DNA of 64,000 bases from Pluralibacter gergoviae ATCC 33028 = NBRC 105706 (GCF_001598855.1 NZ_BCZS01000021.1:18898-82897), one strand, 5' to 3'; shown: positions 44,661 through 55,716, counted from the stretch's first letter. Numbers and translations: made by a program. The notes: generated by a model not told the origin, from the letters alone.

Positions 44661-44687
44661 AAAGCGACCCCGGTCGCTTTTTTTTAT
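44661..44687. terminator. grxD/rnt shared terminator
   Basis: Arms AAAAGCGACC (44661-44670) and GGTCGCTTTT (44673-44682), two-base loop and T-run to 44686, overlapping the rnt stop codon on the other strand. Confidence 0.88.
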
Positions 44688-45337
44688 GCTTCTTTTGGCG
44701 CTTCCGGCAGCGGCCAGCCGCCGAGACGCTTCCAGCGGTTAACGATTTCGCAGAACAACTGTGCCGTCTGCTCGGTATCGTACAGCGCTGAGTGGGCCTG
44801 ATTGCCGTCAAATGCCATACCGGCGGCAATGCAGGCCTTCGACAGCACGGTCTGTCCCAGCGCCAGGCCGCTGAGGGCTGCCGTATCGAAGGTCACGAAA
44901 GGGTGAAACGGATTACGTTTAAGGTTAGCGCGTCCGGCGGCAGCCATCATGAAGCTGTGGTCGAAGGTGGCGTTGTGGGCCACCATAATGGCGCGGTTGC
45001 AGTTCTGATCCTTCATGCCCTTGCGCACTTCTTTAAAAATAGCGTGCAGGGCGTCGTGTTCACTGACCGCGCCGCGCAGCGGATTATTCGGATCGATACC
45101 GTTGAAGGCCAGCGCCTCCGGCACCAGATTGGCACCTTCAAAAGGCTCAACGTGAAAATGCAGGGTGGTATCCGGCATCAGCCAGCCTTGCTCATCCATC
45201 TTTAACGTGATGGCCGCGACTTCAAGTAATGCATCGGTTTTAGCGTTGAAGCCCGCGGTTTCCACATCGATAACCACCGGATAAAAACCACGGAAGCGGC
45301 CGCACAGACTGTTAGGTTGTTGAGCGTTGTCTGACAT
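44684..45337 (-). CDS. rnt: Ribonuclease T
   Basis: 217-residue DEDDh 3'-5' exoribonuclease that matures tRNA and 5S rRNA 3' ends. Exo motifs: [15 protein letters not shown] (Asp and Glu), [10 protein letters not shown] (Asp), and [15 protein letters not shown] (His and Asp). E. coli-like length. In E. coli rnt is followed by lhr; that large helicase gene is not present here. Confidence 0.96.
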   Translation of the reverse strand: MSDNAQQPNSLCGRFRGFYPVVIDVETAGFNAKTDALLEVAAITLKMDEQGWLMPDTTLHFHVEPFEGANLVPEALAFNGIDPNNPLRGAVSEHDALHAIFKEVRKGMKDQNCNRAIMVAHNATFDHSFMMAAAGRANLKRNPFHPFVTFDTAALSGLALGQTVLSKACIAAGMAFDGNQAHSALYDTEQTAQLFCEIVNRWKRLGGWPLPEAPKEA

Positions 45338-45411
45338 CAGAATCTCTTGGACGGTAAAAAAGTAGCGCGCATTATGGCAAAAATTGCCGCGGCTTGCAGC
45401 AGAGGGAGGGG

Positions 45412-45435
45412 AAAAAACGGGTGCCGCAGCACCCG
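45412..45435 (-). terminator. gloA terminator
   Basis: Arms CGGGTGC (45418-45424) and GCACCCG (45429-45435), CGCA loop, with TTTTTT on the minus strand after the stem (45412-45417), directly after the gloA stop. Confidence 0.85.
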
Positions 45436-45441
45436 GTTAGG

Positions 45442-45849
45442 TCAATCGCCGAGGCCTTTGCCGGCGTCTTTTGCTTCAATCAGCTCAATTTTGTAGCCAT
45501 CGGGATCTTCAACGAAGGCGATAACGGTGGTGCCGCCCTTGACCGGGCCCGCCTCGCGGGTGACGTTGCCGCCGCTGGTGCGAATGCGCTCGCAGGCCTC
45601 GGCCGCATTATCGACGCTCAGCGCAATATGGCCGTAGGCAGTCCCCATCTCATAGCTGTCGACGCCCCAGTTGTAGGTCAGCTCGATAACCGCTTCCTCG
45701 CTCTCGGGGCCGTAGCCGACGAACGCCAGCGAGTATTTGTATTCCGGGTTCTCACTGGTGCGCAGCAGCTTCATGCCCAGCACTTTGGTGTAAAAGTCGA
45801 TGGAGCGCTGCAGGTCTCCGACGCGAAGCATGGTGTGAAGTAGGCGCAT
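45442..45849 (-). CDS. gloA: Lactoylglutathione lyase (glyoxalase I)
   Basis: 135-residue Ni-dependent glyoxalase I: converts the methylglyoxal-glutathione hemithioacetal to S-lactoylglutathione. Starts [20 protein letters not shown] with the metal histidine at residue 5; further ligand contexts are AVIELTYNW (Glu), AYGHIALSV (His) and [10 protein letters not shown] (Glu). Two short betaalphabetabetabeta repeats make one domain. It follows nemA as in E. coli, where nemRA and gloA form one electrophile-responsive operon. Confidence 0.96.
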   Translation of the reverse strand: MRLLHTMLRVGDLQRSIDFYTKVLGMKLLRTSENPEYKYSLAFVGYGPESEEAVIELTYNWGVDSYEMGTAYGHIALSVDNAAEACERIRTSGGNVTREAGPVKGGTTVIAFVEDPDGYKIELIEAKDAGKGLGD

Positions 45850-45930
45850 TGTCTTCTCCTTTAATGCACTGTTTATAAACTTTAGGGTCAGTATAGCGGC
45901 GGCGGACCACCGCTATCAAATAGGCGGCGT

Positions 45931-47028
45931 TTACAGTGTAGGGTAGTCGGTATAGCCCTCGGCATCGCCGCCGTAGAAGAACTCTTCGCGCGGCGGCGTC
46001 AACGCTTTCTTGTACTTCAGGCGCGCCACCAGGTCCGGATTGGCGATATAGGCGCGGCCAAAGGCCACCGCATCAATCAAACCTTTCTCCAGCAGATCTT
46101 CGGCTTTTTCGGCGGTGTAGGCGCCCGCGCCGATAATCGCGCCGGGGAAGCACTCGCGCACTTTGCGGCGGAACGCCTCGGTGTAAGAATCACCGCCGAC
46201 CCAGTCCGGCTCAGAGAGATGCACGTAGGCGATACCGCGCTTGCCCAGCTCTTTAATCAGATAGAGCGCATCGGCCTCTTCGTTCGGGCCATTATCGGTG
46301 CCCTGGAAGGAACCCAGCGGCGAAATGCGGATGCCGATGCGGTCGGCGCTCCACTCGCTGCACACCGCATCAATCACTTCCAGCACCAGGCGGGCGCGAT
46401 TTTCGACGCTGCCGCCGTACTGGTCGGTACGCTGGTTGGCCGACGGGGAGAGGAACTGGTGCAGCAGGTAGCCGTGGGCGCCGTGCAGCTCAACCAGATC
46501 GAATCCGGCCTCGCGGGCGTTGGCCACGGCCTGGCGGAAGTCGTTAACGATGCCGGGGATCTCTTCCAGCGTCAGCGCGCGCGGAGTGGAGGTCGCTTCG
46601 CGGATAGTTTTGCCGCTGGCGTCGCGCAGAGAAGTGCGGGTGCCCGAGTTGATTGCCGAGGGTGCCACCGGCGCTTCGCCGCCCGGCTGCAGGCTGCTGT
46701 GCGAGATGCGGCCGGTATGCCACAGCTGCACCGCCATGTGGCCGTTTTCAGCGTGAACGCCGGCGGTGATTTTTTTCCACACCGCGATCTGCTCCGGACT
46801 GTGCAGCCCCGGCGCGCCGGCGTAGCCCTTCGCCTGGGCGGAAATTTGCGTGGCCTCAGAAATAATCAGCCCCGCGCTTGCGCGCTGGCGATAGTACTCG
46901 CCCATCAGCGGCGTGGGAATATCGCCAGGCTCAATACTGCGCAGGCGGGTGAGCGGGGCCATAAAGATGCGGTTCGGCACGGTGATGGCGCCGACTTTCA
47001 GCGGGGTGAACAACTTCTGTTCCGACAT
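45931..47028 (-). CDS. nemA: N-ethylmaleimide reductase (Old Yellow Enzyme)
   Basis: 365-residue FMN-dependent ene-reductase, a TIM barrel that reduces activated alkenes, quinones and nitro-explosives. Landmarks: [13 protein letters not shown] at the N-terminus, [16 protein letters not shown], and [22 protein letters not shown] precedes the ATG. It lies 52 bases after nemR on the same strand and is induced through NemR by electrophiles and hypochlorite in E. coli. A partial copy of the NemR-type repeat (TAGACCGGTC) occurs in that gap at 47042. Confidence 0.96.
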   Translation of the reverse strand: MSEQKLFTPLKVGAITVPNRIFMAPLTRLRSIEPGDIPTPLMGEYYRQRASAGLIISEATQISAQAKGYAGAPGLHSPEQIAVWKKITAGVHAENGHMAVQLWHTGRISHSSLQPGGEAPVAPSAINSGTRTSLRDASGKTIREATSTPRALTLEEIPGIVNDFRQAVANAREAGFDLVELHGAHGYLLHQFLSPSANQRTDQYGGSVENRARLVLEVIDAVCSEWSADRIGIRISPLGSFQGTDNGPNEEADALYLIKELGKRGIAYVHLSEPDWVGGDSYTEAFRRKVRECFPGAIIGAGAYTAEKAEDLLEKGLIDAVAFGRAYIANPDLVARLKYKKALTPPREEFFYGGDAEGYTDYPTL

Positions 47029-47080
47029 GTTAACTCCTGAATAGACCGGTCGTCTTGTGTATTGATAAATAAAATGCCCG

Positions 47081-47680
47081 CTACTTACCGGGCGCGATAA
47101 GAAAGGTTTTCACGTGGGCGAGGGCGCTCTCCAGCGGCGCGGCGCTGTGGGCGATTTTCGCCTGCAGGTTGGCACCGAGCCAGAGCGAGTAAAGCACCCG
47201 GGCCTGATCGAGCGGCGCGGCGGAAAAAGTCAGGCTTCCCTCCTTGCGGCCCTCTTCCAGCGCAAAAGCGAGCAGATCGATAATGCGGCCAGCGCCTTTA
47301 TCCATCGCCTGGCGCATGGTTTCCGAAAGATCGCAAACCTCCGCCGACAGCTTGACCGTCAGGCAACCGCTAATGCTGCCCTGCTGGCGGAACTGGTTGA
47401 GCGCGTACTGGTAGTATTCCAGCAGGCGGTCGCGAAAGCTGCCGGGGCCGCGGCGGAAGAGCGCCTCCAGCCGCTGGTGATAATCCGCGTAGTGCCGCTC
47501 CAGCATAAAGACCCCGAAGGCCTCTTTGGAGGGGAAGTAGTGATAAAACGATCCCTTGGGCACCTCGGCCGTTTTCAGCAGCTCGCTCAGGCCCATCGCC
47601 GTAAAGCCGCGGTGCATACATAACCGCTCGCCGGTGGCGAGAATATGTTCGCGGGTATCGTGTTCAGCATGTTTGTTCAT
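47081..47680 (-). CDS. nemR: TetR-family repressor NemR
   Basis: 199-residue TetR repressor that senses N-ethylmaleimide, methylglyoxal, quinones and bleach through cysteines. Helix-turn-helix: [20 protein letters not shown] then [13 protein letters not shown]. Several cysteines are present ([24 protein letters not shown]), including the positions used for sensing in E. coli. It controls itself, nemA and gloA through the operator just upstream. Confidence 0.94.
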   Translation of the reverse strand: MNKHAEHDTREHILATGERLCMHRGFTAMGLSELLKTAEVPKGSFYHYFPSKEAFGVFMLERHYADYHQRLEALFRRGPGSFRDRLLEYYQYALNQFRQQGSISGCLTVKLSAEVCDLSETMRQAMDKGAGRIIDLLAFALEEGRKEGSLTFSAAPLDQARVLYSLWLGANLQAKIAHSAAPLESALAHVKTFLIAPGK

Positions 47681-47694
47681 GGCGGTTACGTTAC

Positions 47695-47710
47695 TAGACC
47701 AATCGGTCTA
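47695..47710. promoter_or_regulatory. NemR operator
   Basis: TAGACCAATCGGTCTA: perfect six-base arms with a four-base spacer, matching the known NemR box TAGACC-N4-GGTCTA, 14 bases upstream of the nemR start and 80 bases before ydhL. Confidence 0.93.
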
Positions 47711-47790
47711 ATGCAAGCGATTCGCGAATCGGGTTGCGCGTTGGCCAATATCGGGCTTCAATGAGAGGAGTGCAGCAGCGGGGGGCAGTC

Positions 47791-48030
47791 GTGGCCGAAC
47801 AGCTTGAGTTTTTTCCGGTGCAGAGCCCGTGCCGGGGCATCTGCCAGTCGGACGATCGCGGATACTGTCGCGGGTGTATGCGCAGCCGCGACGAGCGCTT
47901 TAACTGGCAAAATATGAGCGATGCGCAAAAGCAGGAGGTGCTGCGGCTGTGCCGCCAGCGGCTGCTGCGCAAACTTCGCGCAAACAGACCCGCCAGTACC
48001 GAAGAACCCGGCCAGCCCTCACTGTTTTGA
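47791..48030 (+). CDS. ydhL: DUF1289 protein YdhL
   Basis: 79-residue protein matching E. coli YdhL, starting with a GTG at 47791 (MAEQLEFFPVQSPCRGIC when read as start). Four cysteines form the DUF1289 pattern (SPCRGICQSDDRGYCRGC), which probably binds a metal. Function unknown. A longer frame from 47734 adds residues not found in the family and crosses the NemR control region. Confidence 0.88.
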   Translation: MAEQLEFFPVQSPCRGICQSDDRGYCRGCMRSRDERFNWQNMSDAQKQEVLRLCRQRLLRKLRANRPASTEEPGQPSLF

Positions 48031-48079
48031 TCGCCGCTGAGCGTATACTCAATGAAATTTTTTTATTGAGGAAGCATAC

Positions 48080-48976
48080 ATGGTTCAGCGTATTACTCTC
48101 GCCCCGCAGGGTCCGCAGTTTTCCCGCTTTGTAATGGGCTACTGGCGGCTGATGGAGTGGAACATGTCGGCGCGCCAGCTGGCGAGCTTTATTGAAGAGC
48201 ACCTCGATCTGGGGATTACCACGGTCGATCATGCGGACATCTACGGCGGCTACCAGTGCGAGGCGGCCTTCGGCGAGGCGCTGAAGCTGGCGCCGCACCT
48301 GCGCCAGAGAATGGAGATCGTCAGTAAGTGCGGCATCGCCACGACCGCCCGCGCGGAAAACGCCATCGGCCACTACATCACCGACCGCAGCCACATTGTC
48401 TCCAGCGCCGAGCAGTCGCTGAAAAACCTTGCCATCGACGCGCTTGACCTGCTGCTGATCCACCGCCCGGATCCGCTGATGGACGCCGATGAGGTCGCTG
48501 AGGCCTTTACTGCCCTGCACCAGAGCGGCAAAGTGCGCCACTTCGGCGTCTCCAACTTTACCCCGGCCCAGTTTTCGCTGCTGCAGTCGCGCCTGCCGTT
48601 CAGCCTCGTGACCAACCAGCTTGAAATCTCCCCGCTGCACCAGCCGCTGCTGCTGGACGGCACGCTTGACCAGCTCCAGCAGCTGCGCGTCCGCCCGATG
48701 GCGTGGTCCTGCCTCGGCGGCGGGCGGCTGTTCAGCGACGATGAGTGCCGACCGCTGCGCGACGAGCTTGCGCAGATCGCGCAGGAGCTGAATACCGACA
48801 GTATCGAGCAGGTGGTTTACGCCTGGGTGCTGCGGCTGCCGTCGAAGCCGCTGCCGATTATCGGTTCCGGTAAAATCGAGCGCGTGCGCTCGGCTATCGC
48901 CGCCGAAGCGCTGGAGATGAGCCGCCAGCAGTGGTTCCGCATCCGCAAGGCGGCGCTCGGCTACGACGTTCCCTGA
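48080..48976 (+). CDS. ydhF: Aldo-keto reductase family oxidoreductase YdhF
   Basis: 298-residue NAD(P)H-dependent aldo-keto reductase barrel, E. coli length. Motifs: TTVDHADIYGGYQCEAAFG (Asp and Tyr of the active site), LLIHRPDPLMD (His), KVRHFGVSNF and the cofactor-binding PIIGSGKIERVRSA. Substrate not established in E. coli. GAGGAAG precedes the ATG. Confidence 0.94.
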   Translation: MVQRITLAPQGPQFSRFVMGYWRLMEWNMSARQLASFIEEHLDLGITTVDHADIYGGYQCEAAFGEALKLAPHLRQRMEIVSKCGIATTARAENAIGHYITDRSHIVSSAEQSLKNLAIDALDLLLIHRPDPLMDADEVAEAFTALHQSGKVRHFGVSNFTPAQFSLLQSRLPFSLVTNQLEISPLHQPLLLDGTLDQLQQLRVRPMAWSCLGGGRLFSDDECRPLRDELAQIAQELNTDSIEQVVYAWVLRLPSKPLPIIGSGKIERVRSAIAAEALEMSRQQWFRIRKAALGYDVP

Positions 48977-49065
48977 CGCTAAAAATTCGTCCACTGTCTG
49001 AGCAGGCAGGGACGGGTCTGTGGTTTACACTGTTTAAGGACACCTACCACTAATAAGGAGATTTC

Positions 49066-49587
49066 ATGAAAAAACTTACCCTGACTCTGCTTGCTCTCAG
49101 CCTTTCCGGCGGCGCCCTGGCTGCCAGTACGACCGTTGAAATGAACATGGTGACCGACCAGAGCGTCGGCCAGTCCATTGGCGAGGTCAAAATCAGCGAA
49201 ACCGACAAAGGCCTGGAATTTGCGCCGGATCTTAAGGCGCTGCCGCCCGGCGAGCACGGTTTCCACGTTCACGCTAACGGCAGCTGCCAGCCGGCGATAA
49301 AAGACGGTAAGGCCACGGCCGCCGGCGCGGCGGGCGGCCACTTTGACCCGCAGAAGACCGGCAAGCACGAAGGGCCGGAGGGCAACGGCCATCTTGGCGA
49401 TCTGCCGGTGCTGGTGGTCAATAACGACGGTAAGGCGACCGATCCGGTCGTTGCGCCGCGGATCAAGAAACTCAGCGAGATTGAGGGCCGGGCGCTGATG
49501 ATACACATCGGCGGCGATAACATGTCCGATAGTCCGAAGCCGCTCGGCGGCGGCGGCGACCGCTACGCCTGCGGCGTCATTAAGTAG
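49066..49587 (+). CDS. sodC: Periplasmic Cu,Zn superoxide dismutase
   Basis: 173-residue periplasmic SOD with a Sec signal ([19 protein letters not shown]). Copper and zinc ligands sit in [13 protein letters not shown] and [16 protein letters not shown]; a disulfide joins the Cys of GSC with that in [15 protein letters not shown] precedes the ATG. It overlaps the convergent ydhK stop by eight bases. Confidence 0.96.
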   Translation: MKKLTLTLLALSLSGGALAASTTVEMNMVTDQSVGQSIGEVKISETDKGLEFAPDLKALPPGEHGFHVHANGSCQPAIKDGKATAAGAAGGHFDPQKTGKHEGPEGNGHLGDLPVLVVNNDGKATDPVVAPRIKKLSEIEGRALMIHIGGDNMSDSPKPLGGGGDRYACGVIK

Positions 49588-51607
49588 TCCGCTCCGCAAT
49601 CGTCCCCGCAATTGGCGCCTGCTCCAGCTGCGACAGCGAACAGTAGAGCTGCCAGATAATCGCCGCCAGCTCGCGCGCCGCGGGCTGGTGGTGATGACCA
49701 AGCCCAGTATAGATTCGCTGCAGTTCACTTAATGCCGATGCCAGCGGGCGCTGCTGCACGCCGCGCTCGCTCATTACGTCGCGTAACAGGGCGATGCATA
49801 TGTCCCGCACCTGTGACAGCGGGTCGGATCGCGTCTCCCAGGCGCGCAGCCGCCAGACAACGTGAGAACAGTTAAGCAGCACCACGCCCCAGCGCAGCAG
49901 CCAGCGGCGGGAGATCTCATCCCGGCTGCTGCTCAACTGATTGATATAGTGATACACCAGCGATTCAAACTGCGGTTCGCTGTTTTGCGGATGGCGGCTA
50001 AGCTGGTCGACAAACTGGCGCCGCAGGGCGCGAATATGGCGGCGGCTCTTGCGGGCGTCCGAGCCGGGCTTAAGCACGGCAAACGCCACCCATGCGAGGC
50101 CCACGCCGAGGATCTTTGCCAGATTGTCGTTAAGAAAGGTGCCGTAATCGTACACCGGCGGATCGGTCACCGAGATAAACGATCCCATGAAAACAATCAG
50201 CTGGCCCCACAGGCCGGCGAATTTCGGCATCTGCTGCTTCAGCAGCTGCATGGTGGTCAGCAGCGGAAACAGAAACAGCAGGAACTGCCACAGGTCGGTG
50301 ACCTGCACCATGATGGCGAACTTGACGACGAAGCTGAACAGCGACAGCAGCAGCAGCGTTCGCATCAGCAGGGTCAGGGAGTTAAACGGCGACGGCGATA
50401 TTGAGTAGAGCACGCAGCAGATTGCCGCCAGGGTCAGGGCCGCCGCGCCGGAGGACCACTGGGTGCTGATACTCCAGGCGCCGATACCGACCAGCGCGCA
50501 AAAGGTGCGCACGCCGTTGAGCAGCGCCTCGGCATAGTCGGTACGACGCGACAGCGCCGGGGCGTTAGGCACGTTGAATTCGGTGATCGCCGTCGCATTT
50601 TCCAGCCGCTGCAGCCAGCGGCTGGAGGCCAGATAGAGACGAATGAAGTAGCGCAGCCGCAGCCAGAAGGCGCGGTGGCGAAAATCCAGCGGGTCCGTCG
50701 GCCTCAGCGGGGCGATGATGCGGGCGACGCTGTAGGGATCGGCGTCCGGACGGGCCAGCGCCTGCAGCAGCGTATCTATCACCTCCCGGGTGTTTGCCGG
50801 CGGCGTCGGCCAGTTGAGCAGCATCCGCCGCAGGCTGGAGATAACGCTGGTCAGCCGCAGCTGCTGGTGCAGAAGATAGTTCAGCAGGCTGTTCTGGCGG
50901 CGAAAGCGGTAGTGGCTCCAGAAGGCCTGAATACGCAGCAGATTCATGGTCAGGATCTGGCCAATCATGCTCTCATGGGCGGAGCGGATAGCGTCGGTAG
51001 TCTCCGGCTGCCACATCAGGCTGGCGTGCTCCAGAATGCGGGCGTGCATATTCTTCAGGGCCGTCAGCAGCGCGGTGCCGTCGGAGGTGCTGGGCAGGAT
51101 CATCATCATCAGGCCGCCGCAGAGGATGCCGACAATCACTTCGCAGACCCGCGACTGGGCCAGATCCCACAGTTCGTTGGCGTCTACCAGATTTATCACC
51201 GGGAAGACGATGATTGCGCAGGTATACCCCGCCAGCTGAAAGGCGTAGGCGGCGTTATTGGTAAACATGGCGCACGCCCAGGTGCAGAACCCCAGCCACG
51301 CCGAGATGCTGAACAGGAACAGCCAGGGATCGGTCAGCGTCAGCCCGGCAATAATTAGCGCGGCGCTGGCGCCGAGCAGGCTGCCGGCAATGCGCCCCAG
51401 GCTTTTACTGATGACGCCGCCGACGGTGGGAAAGCTCACCACCGCGGCGGAGGTCATCGCCCAGTAGGGTTCATCAAGATTGATGTAGTAGGCAAAGCTC
51501 AGGGCCAGGCACATGGCGATGCCGTTGCGCAGGGCATAGCGCCACTGCGGCAGCGTGGCTTTGACCCAGGGCAGGGAGCGCCACGTTAGCGCCTGCAGAT
51601 TCATCAT
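49580..51607 (-). CDS. ydhK: FUSC-family inner membrane transporter YdhK
   Basis: 675-residue FUSC/aromatic acid exporter (AaeB-like) protein with two blocks of hydrophobic segments (about residues 25-180 and 365-520), each followed by a large cytoplasmic part. With YdhI and YdhJ it forms a three-part efflux module as in E. coli. It overlaps the ydhJ stop by four bases. Substrate not established. Confidence 0.93.
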   Translation of the reverse strand: MMNLQALTWRSLPWVKATLPQWRYALRNGIAMCLALSFAYYINLDEPYWAMTSAAVVSFPTVGGVISKSLGRIAGSLLGASAALIIAGLTLTDPWLFLFSISAWLGFCTWACAMFTNNAAYAFQLAGYTCAIIVFPVINLVDANELWDLAQSRVCEVIVGILCGGLMMMILPSTSDGTALLTALKNMHARILEHASLMWQPETTDAIRSAHESMIGQILTMNLLRIQAFWSHYRFRRQNSLLNYLLHQQLRLTSVISSLRRMLLNWPTPPANTREVIDTLLQALARPDADPYSVARIIAPLRPTDPLDFRHRAFWLRLRYFIRLYLASSRWLQRLENATAITEFNVPNAPALSRRTDYAEALLNGVRTFCALVGIGAWSISTQWSSGAAALTLAAICCVLYSISPSPFNSLTLLMRTLLLLSLFSFVVKFAIMVQVTDLWQFLLFLFPLLTTMQLLKQQMPKFAGLWGQLIVFMGSFISVTDPPVYDYGTFLNDNLAKILGVGLAWVAFAVLKPGSDARKSRRHIRALRRQFVDQLSRHPQNSEPQFESLVYHYINQLSSSRDEISRRWLLRWGVVLLNCSHVVWRLRAWETRSDPLSQVRDICIALLRDVMSERGVQQRPLASALSELQRIYTGLGHHHQPAARELAAIIWQLYCSLSQLEQAPIAGTIAERTT

Positions 51608-52500
51608 CTGTTGCCAATATAGACGGTGCAGGTGGTGCCGGAAACCAGCACCAGTCCGTCCGGCAGAGCATCAAACTCGATGCGGACCGGCACGCGCTGC
51701 GCAAGGCGCACCCACGGGATCGTCGGCTTGATATCGGCGACCAGGGTGCCGTCAGTACCGGTGTTCTGGTCAAAGATGGCCCGGCCAATGCTGGATACGT
51801 GACCCTGTAACTTAGTGCCGTTGCTATAAAGTACGATGCTGGCGCGGTCTCCCGCGCTGATATGGCGCAGCTTGGTCTCTTCGAAATAGCCGATGACGTG
51901 GAAGGAGTGGCTATCCACCAGCGCAAACAGCGGCGAGCCGGTGGTGGCGTAGTCGCCGGTGCGGGTGGACATATTGGTTATCCAGCCGTCAACCGGCGCT
52001 TTGACTACAGTCTGCTCCAGCTCCCAGCGGGCGTGATTCAGCGTCGCGCCGGCGGCATCAAGGCTTGCCCGGGCGGCCGCTTCTTCCGCCTGCGCAGACT
52101 GCAGGGCGATATTGGCCGTATCCAGATCCTCAGCTGAAATCACGTTTTTCGGCAGATTGCGCCGACGGTCCGCCTCGTGCTGCGCTTTAGCCAGCGCCGA
52201 GCGGGCATTTAGCAAATCTGAGCGCGCTTTTGCCTGCTGCGCCAGCGCGTCAGCCACCGCGATACGGTAAGGGGTATCGTCGATGCGAAACAGCGTTTCC
52301 CCGGCCTTCACCAGCTGGTTGTCTTTCACCTTAAGATCAATAATGGTTCCGGAAACCTGCGGCGCAATGCTCACCTGCTCGGCGCGAATTTTACCGTCGC
52401 GCGTCCAGGGCGACTGCATGTAGTATGTCCATACCAGCCATACGGCGATAATCGCGGCGGCGGCGGCGAGCAGCGTTGAAAAGTATTTTAATTTTTTCAT
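51604..52500 (-). CDS. ydhJ: Membrane fusion (HlyD-type) protein YdhJ
   Basis: 298-residue periplasmic adaptor with one N-terminal membrane anchor ([15 protein letters not shown]), a biotinyl-lipoyl domain ([20 protein letters not shown]), an alpha hairpin rich in Ala/Arg/Gln (about 75-150) and beta barrel ([20 protein letters not shown]). It would connect YdhK to an outer membrane channel. About a dozen residues longer than I recall for E. coli. Confidence 0.92.
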   Translation of the reverse strand: MKKLKYFSTLLAAAAAIIAVWLVWTYYMQSPWTRDGKIRAEQVSIAPQVSGTIIDLKVKDNQLVKAGETLFRIDDTPYRIAVADALAQQAKARSDLLNARSALAKAQHEADRRRNLPKNVISAEDLDTANIALQSAQAEEAAARASLDAAGATLNHARWELEQTVVKAPVDGWITNMSTRTGDYATTGSPLFALVDSHSFHVIGYFEETKLRHISAGDRASIVLYSNGTKLQGHVSSIGRAIFDQNTGTDGTLVADIKPTIPWVRLAQRVPVRIEFDALPDGLVLVSGTTCTVYIGNR

Positions 52501-52507
52501 GGGATCA

Positions 52508-52753
52508 TTAAGACAGTGCGATAAGCAGAACCAGGCTCAGGCAGACCGAGAGCGCAAAGAACGAGAGATCCATCAGCAGCGGATGCCAGACGTCGCCGGC
52601 ATACATCCAGTCGCGCAGCTGGCGGTGAATGACCAGCCACAGCGGGAAGCCGAGCATTACCGCCTTGAACAGCGGGGGAAAATAGATTTGCGACCCAACG
52701 ATGAGGTCCGTCAGGGGAAAGCCTGAAATATTGGGTATCAGCGCCACAGGCAA
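52508..52753 (-). CDS. ydhI: DUF1656 small inner membrane protein YdhI
   Basis: 81-residue protein with two hydrophobic segments ([15 protein letters not shown] and [15 protein letters not shown]), the DUF1656/AaeX-like partner of FUSC exporters. First gene of ydhIJK, divergent from slyA. Confidence 0.9.
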   Translation of the reverse strand: MPVALIPNISGFPLTDLIVGSQIYFPPLFKAVMLGFPLWLVIHRQLRDWMYAGDVWHPLLMDLSFFALSVCLSLVLLIALS

Positions 52754-52902
52754 GAGTCCTTTACAAATTCGCCATTACGGATTGAGAAGCGGTCGCGTTA
52801 CATTGCCGCCAACATAAATCATTGATGTGACCTGTGAAGACGTCAATACATTTGTTTTGAATAATCAAATGCTGCACACTATTCTAAAATCAGCATTATA
52901 AC

Positions 52903-52914
52903 TTAGCAAGCTAA
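52903..52914. promoter_or_regulatory. SlyA operator
   Basis: TTAGCAAGCTAA is exactly the perfect palindrome described as the preferred SlyA site. It lies between divergent ydhI and slyA, 16 bases before the slyA start, and fits autorepression of slyA and probable control of ydhIJK. Confidence 0.93.
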
Positions 52915-52930
52915 TTATAAGGAGATGAAA

Positions 52931-53365
52931 TTGGAATCGCCATTAGGCTCTGACCTGGCCAGATTGGTCCGCATCTGGCGTGCGCTTATCGACCATCGCC
53001 TGAAACCTCTGGAATTAACCCAGACTCACTGGGTGACGCTGCACAACATTCATCAGCTGCCGCCGGAGCAGTCGCAGATCCAGCTGGCGAAGGCTATCGG
53101 TATCGAGCAGCCCTCTCTGGTGCGCACCCTCGACCAGCTCGAGGAGAAGGGGCTGATTTCTCGCCAGACCTGCGCTAACGACAGGCGCGCGAAGCGCATT
53201 AAGCTCACCGAGAAGGCGGAGCCGCTGATTGAGGAGATGGAAGCGGTTATCTGTCATACCCGAGGGGAGATCCTGCACGGGATATCGCCGGAAGAGCTGG
53301 ATCTGCTGCTGGGACTGATCCGCCGGCTGGAGCATAACATTAATGAGCTGCAGTCAAAGGCCTGA
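52931..53365 (+). CDS. slyA: MarR-family regulator SlyA
   Basis: 144-residue winged-helix regulator nearly identical to E. coli/Salmonella SlyA, which counteracts H-NS at virulence and envelope genes. The wing/recognition helix region is [20 protein letters not shown] followed by [10 protein letters not shown] and [12 protein letters not shown]. The start chosen is TTG 52931: AAGGAG is directly against ATG 52925 and six bases before the TTG, and SlyA is known to start at TTG in E. coli. Its operator lies upstream. Confidence 0.95.
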   Translation: MESPLGSDLARLVRIWRALIDHRLKPLELTQTHWVTLHNIHQLPPEQSQIQLAKAIGIEQPSLVRTLDQLEEKGLISRQTCANDRRAKRIKLTEKAEPLIEEMEAVICHTRGEILHGISPEELDLLLGLIRRLEHNINELQSKA

Positions 53366-53379
53366 CGGCAGCGGATAAA

Positions 53380-53413
53380 AAAGAAAGGCCTTGCAAACGC
53401 AAGGCCTTTCTTT
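53380..53413. terminator. slyA/slyB bidirectional terminator
   Basis: Fifteen-base arms (53380-53394 and 53399-53413; core AAGGCCTTGC and its complement) with an AAAC loop, A-run on one side and T-run on the other, between convergent slyA and slyB. Confidence 0.93.
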
Positions 53414-53428
53414 ATGTAACCGACTGAC

Positions 53429-53896
53429 TTAGCGCGGAGAAACGGTCACCTGGCTGCCGTTGCTCGCCATCACGACGCGCTGGCCAACAGAGTAGCGGAT
53501 ATCGCCCTGTTTCTGCACGACCATGATGGTGTTACCGTCATCTTTACGGATCTCAAGCTCAACGCCCTGAGATTTGTTCATTTCACCCTGGACACCCTGG
53601 CCTGCCAGGCCGCCTGCTACGGCGCCTGCCGCGGTGGCCAGTTTGCGGCCGCTGCCGCCGCCGACGGAATTACTGAGGAAACCGCCAAGCACCGCGCCGC
53701 CGATGGCGCCGATCGCGTTCGTGTTGTCACCGCCTTGAATTTTGACCGGGCGAACGTGGACAATGGTCCCGTAGGTGACGTTTTGCACCTGCTTTGCTTC
53801 AGAGGCGGAGTAGACGTCCCCGGACAGACTGTTGTCGTTTACACAACCGGCGAGGGTTAAACCCACCATAGAAACGGCTAATACACGTAAAATCAT
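53429..53896 (-). CDS. slyB: Outer membrane lipoprotein SlyB
   Basis: 155-residue lipoprotein with lipobox LTLAGC (lipidated Cys18). A glycine-rich segment (NAIGAIGGAVLGGFLSNSVG, then GAVAGGLAGQGVQG) is the glycine-zipper 2TM region that gives SlyB oligomers in the outer membrane. PhoP-regulated in E. coli; a PhoP box was not assigned here. Gap 53897-54174 upstream has no gene. Confidence 0.95.
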   Translation of the reverse strand: MILRVLAVSMVGLTLAGCVNDNSLSGDVYSASEAKQVQNVTYGTIVHVRPVKIQGGDNTNAIGAIGGAVLGGFLSNSVGGGSGRKLATAAGAVAGGLAGQGVQGEMNKSQGVELEIRKDDGNTIMVVQKQGDIRYSVGQRVVMASNGSQVTVSPR

Positions 53897-54174
53897 TCAT
53901 GAATCTCCTGTTCACCAAGAAACGCCCTTGCGAGCATCCATCCTGACAATTATATGGCATTTGTGCGCTTCAGGTTACTGGTCGCGCTCCGAAATAACAC
54001 GAATTGTATCCCGTCAGGGCTTAACTATACGTAAACAAACAGTGTTATAGCATTTCATCATTGTAAGGTGAAAAAAATTAATGACACGAAATGTTAAATT
54101 TTGCGCCTTAACCATAGCTTTGCCAGTGACTTTATGCTTGAGTGTCACTTAAATCACCAAACTAAGGAAGGCGT

Positions 54175-55299
54175 ATGAATTCTGGCCGCTTTATTGGCGT
54201 CATGTCGGGAACCAGTCTTGACGGTGTTGATGTCGTACTGGCCGCGATTGATGACCACGTGGTCGCCCAACAGGCAAGTCTCAGCTATCCCGTTCCGCTG
54301 GCCCTCAAAGAGGCCATTCTCGCTATCTGCCAGGGGCAGCAGCTCACACTTTCGCAATATGGTCAGCTTGATACCCGCCTGGGCCATCTTTTTGCCGACG
54401 CCGTGCTGGCGCTGATGCAGCAGGAGCGGCTGTCGGCGAATGATGTGGTGGCGATCGGTTGCCACGGCCAGACCGTGTGGCACGAGCCCGACGGCGACGC
54501 GCCCCATACGCTGCAAATCGGCGATAACAATATTATCGCCGCCCGCACCGGCGTTACGGTGGTCGGTGATTTCCGCCGCCGGGATATCGCGCTGGGCGGG
54601 CAGGGGGCTCCTCTGGTTCCCGCCTTTCACCATGCGCTGCTGGCGCACCCGGTCGAGCGCCGTATCGTGCTCAACATTGGCGGTATCGCCAACCTCTCGC
54701 TGCTGTTTCCCGGTCAGCCTGTTAAAGGGCACGATACCGGCCCGGGCAATATGCTGATGGATGCCTGGATCTGGCGCCAGCGCGGCAAGCCCTACGACAA
54801 AGACGCCGAATGGGCCAGCTCGGGCAAAGTGGTGCTGCCGCTGCTGCAGGATATGCTGAGCGATCCGTGGTTTGCGCTGCCGGCGCCGAAAAGTACCGGA
54901 CGCGAATATTTCAACTACGGCTGGCTTGAGCGCCAGCTGGCGCGCTATCCCGCGCTGGCAGGACAGGACGTGATGGCTACCCTCACCGAACTGACCGCCG
55001 TCACCATCAGTGAGCAGGCGCTGCTAAGCGGCGGCTGCGAACGTTTGCTAGTCTGCGGGGGTGGCAGTCGCAATCCGCTGTTAATGGCGCGACTGGCCTG
55101 TCTGCTGCCGGGCACCGAGGTGACGACCACCGATGAGGCCGGCGTAAGCGGGGATGATATGGAAGCCCTGGCCTTTGCCTGGCTCGCCTGGCGCACCCTT
55201 GAAGGGCTGCCGGGCAATCTTCCCGCCGTTACCGGCGCTTCGGCCCCCACGATACTGGGGGCGATCTTCCCCGCCAACCGGCAGCAGAATCAGAGTTAA
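54175..55299 (+). CDS. anmK: 1,6-anhydro-N-acetylmuramic acid kinase
   Basis: 374-residue sugar kinase that opens and phosphorylates 1,6-anhydroMurNAc recovered from peptidoglycan turnover, giving MurNAc-6-P. ASKHA-fold motifs: [14 protein letters not shown] at the phosphate loop, [23 protein letters not shown] and [19 protein letters not shown] precedes the ATG. E. coli order. Confidence 0.96.
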   Translation: MNSGRFIGVMSGTSLDGVDVVLAAIDDHVVAQQASLSYPVPLALKEAILAICQGQQLTLSQYGQLDTRLGHLFADAVLALMQQERLSANDVVAIGCHGQTVWHEPDGDAPHTLQIGDNNIIAARTGVTVVGDFRRRDIALGGQGAPLVPAFHHALLAHPVERRIVLNIGGIANLSLLFPGQPVKGHDTGPGNMLMDAWIWRQRGKPYDKDAEWASSGKVVLPLLQDMLSDPWFALPAPKSTGREYFNYGWLERQLARYPALAGQDVMATLTELTAVTISEQALLSGGCERLLVCGGGSRNPLLMARLACLLPGTEVTTTDEAGVSGDDMEALAFAWLAWRTLEGLPGNLPAVTGASAPTILGAIFPANRQQNQS

Positions 55300-55392
55300 C
55301 TGACTCAGTCTCCGCTGCATTGTCGATAGACTAATGCTGTATTACGAGGGTCGCCAGGCCCTCCTGACCAGGAAAGTCTTAAGGCAAAACCA

Positions 55393-55716
55393 ATGAAAAA
55401 AATCTTACTCCTTACGCTGCCCGCGCTGCTGAGCGGCTGTAGCTATTACCATCAGATGGTTGATCGTATGAATACTGACACGCTTGAGTACCAGTGCGAC
55501 GAAAAACCGCTCAGCGTTGAGCTTGACAATAGCCGCCAGCAGGTGAGCTTCGTCTATGACAACAAGACGCTGAAGCTGAATCAGGGCCTCTCCGCGTCCG
55601 GCGCCCGCTACACCGACGGCATTTACGTCTTCTGGTCGAAGGGCGACAGCGCCACCGTTTACAAACGCGACCGCATCGTGCTCAACAACTGCCAGCTGCA
55701 GAATCCGCAGCGTTGA
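55393..55716 (+). CDS. mliC: C-type lysozyme inhibitor lipoprotein MliC (YdhA)
   Basis: 107-residue lipoprotein; lipobox LLSGC (Cys17). The MliC domain starts [14 protein letters not shown] and has the substrate-cleft loop [19 protein letters not shown] that enters the lysozyme active site. It protects against host lysozyme. In the E. coli order between anmK and pdxH. Confidence 0.93.
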   Translation: MKKILLLTLPALLSGCSYYHQMVDRMNTDTLEYQCDEKPLSVELDNSRQQVSFVYDNKTLKLNQGLSASGARYTDGIYVFWSKGDSATVYKRDRIVLNNCQLQNPQR

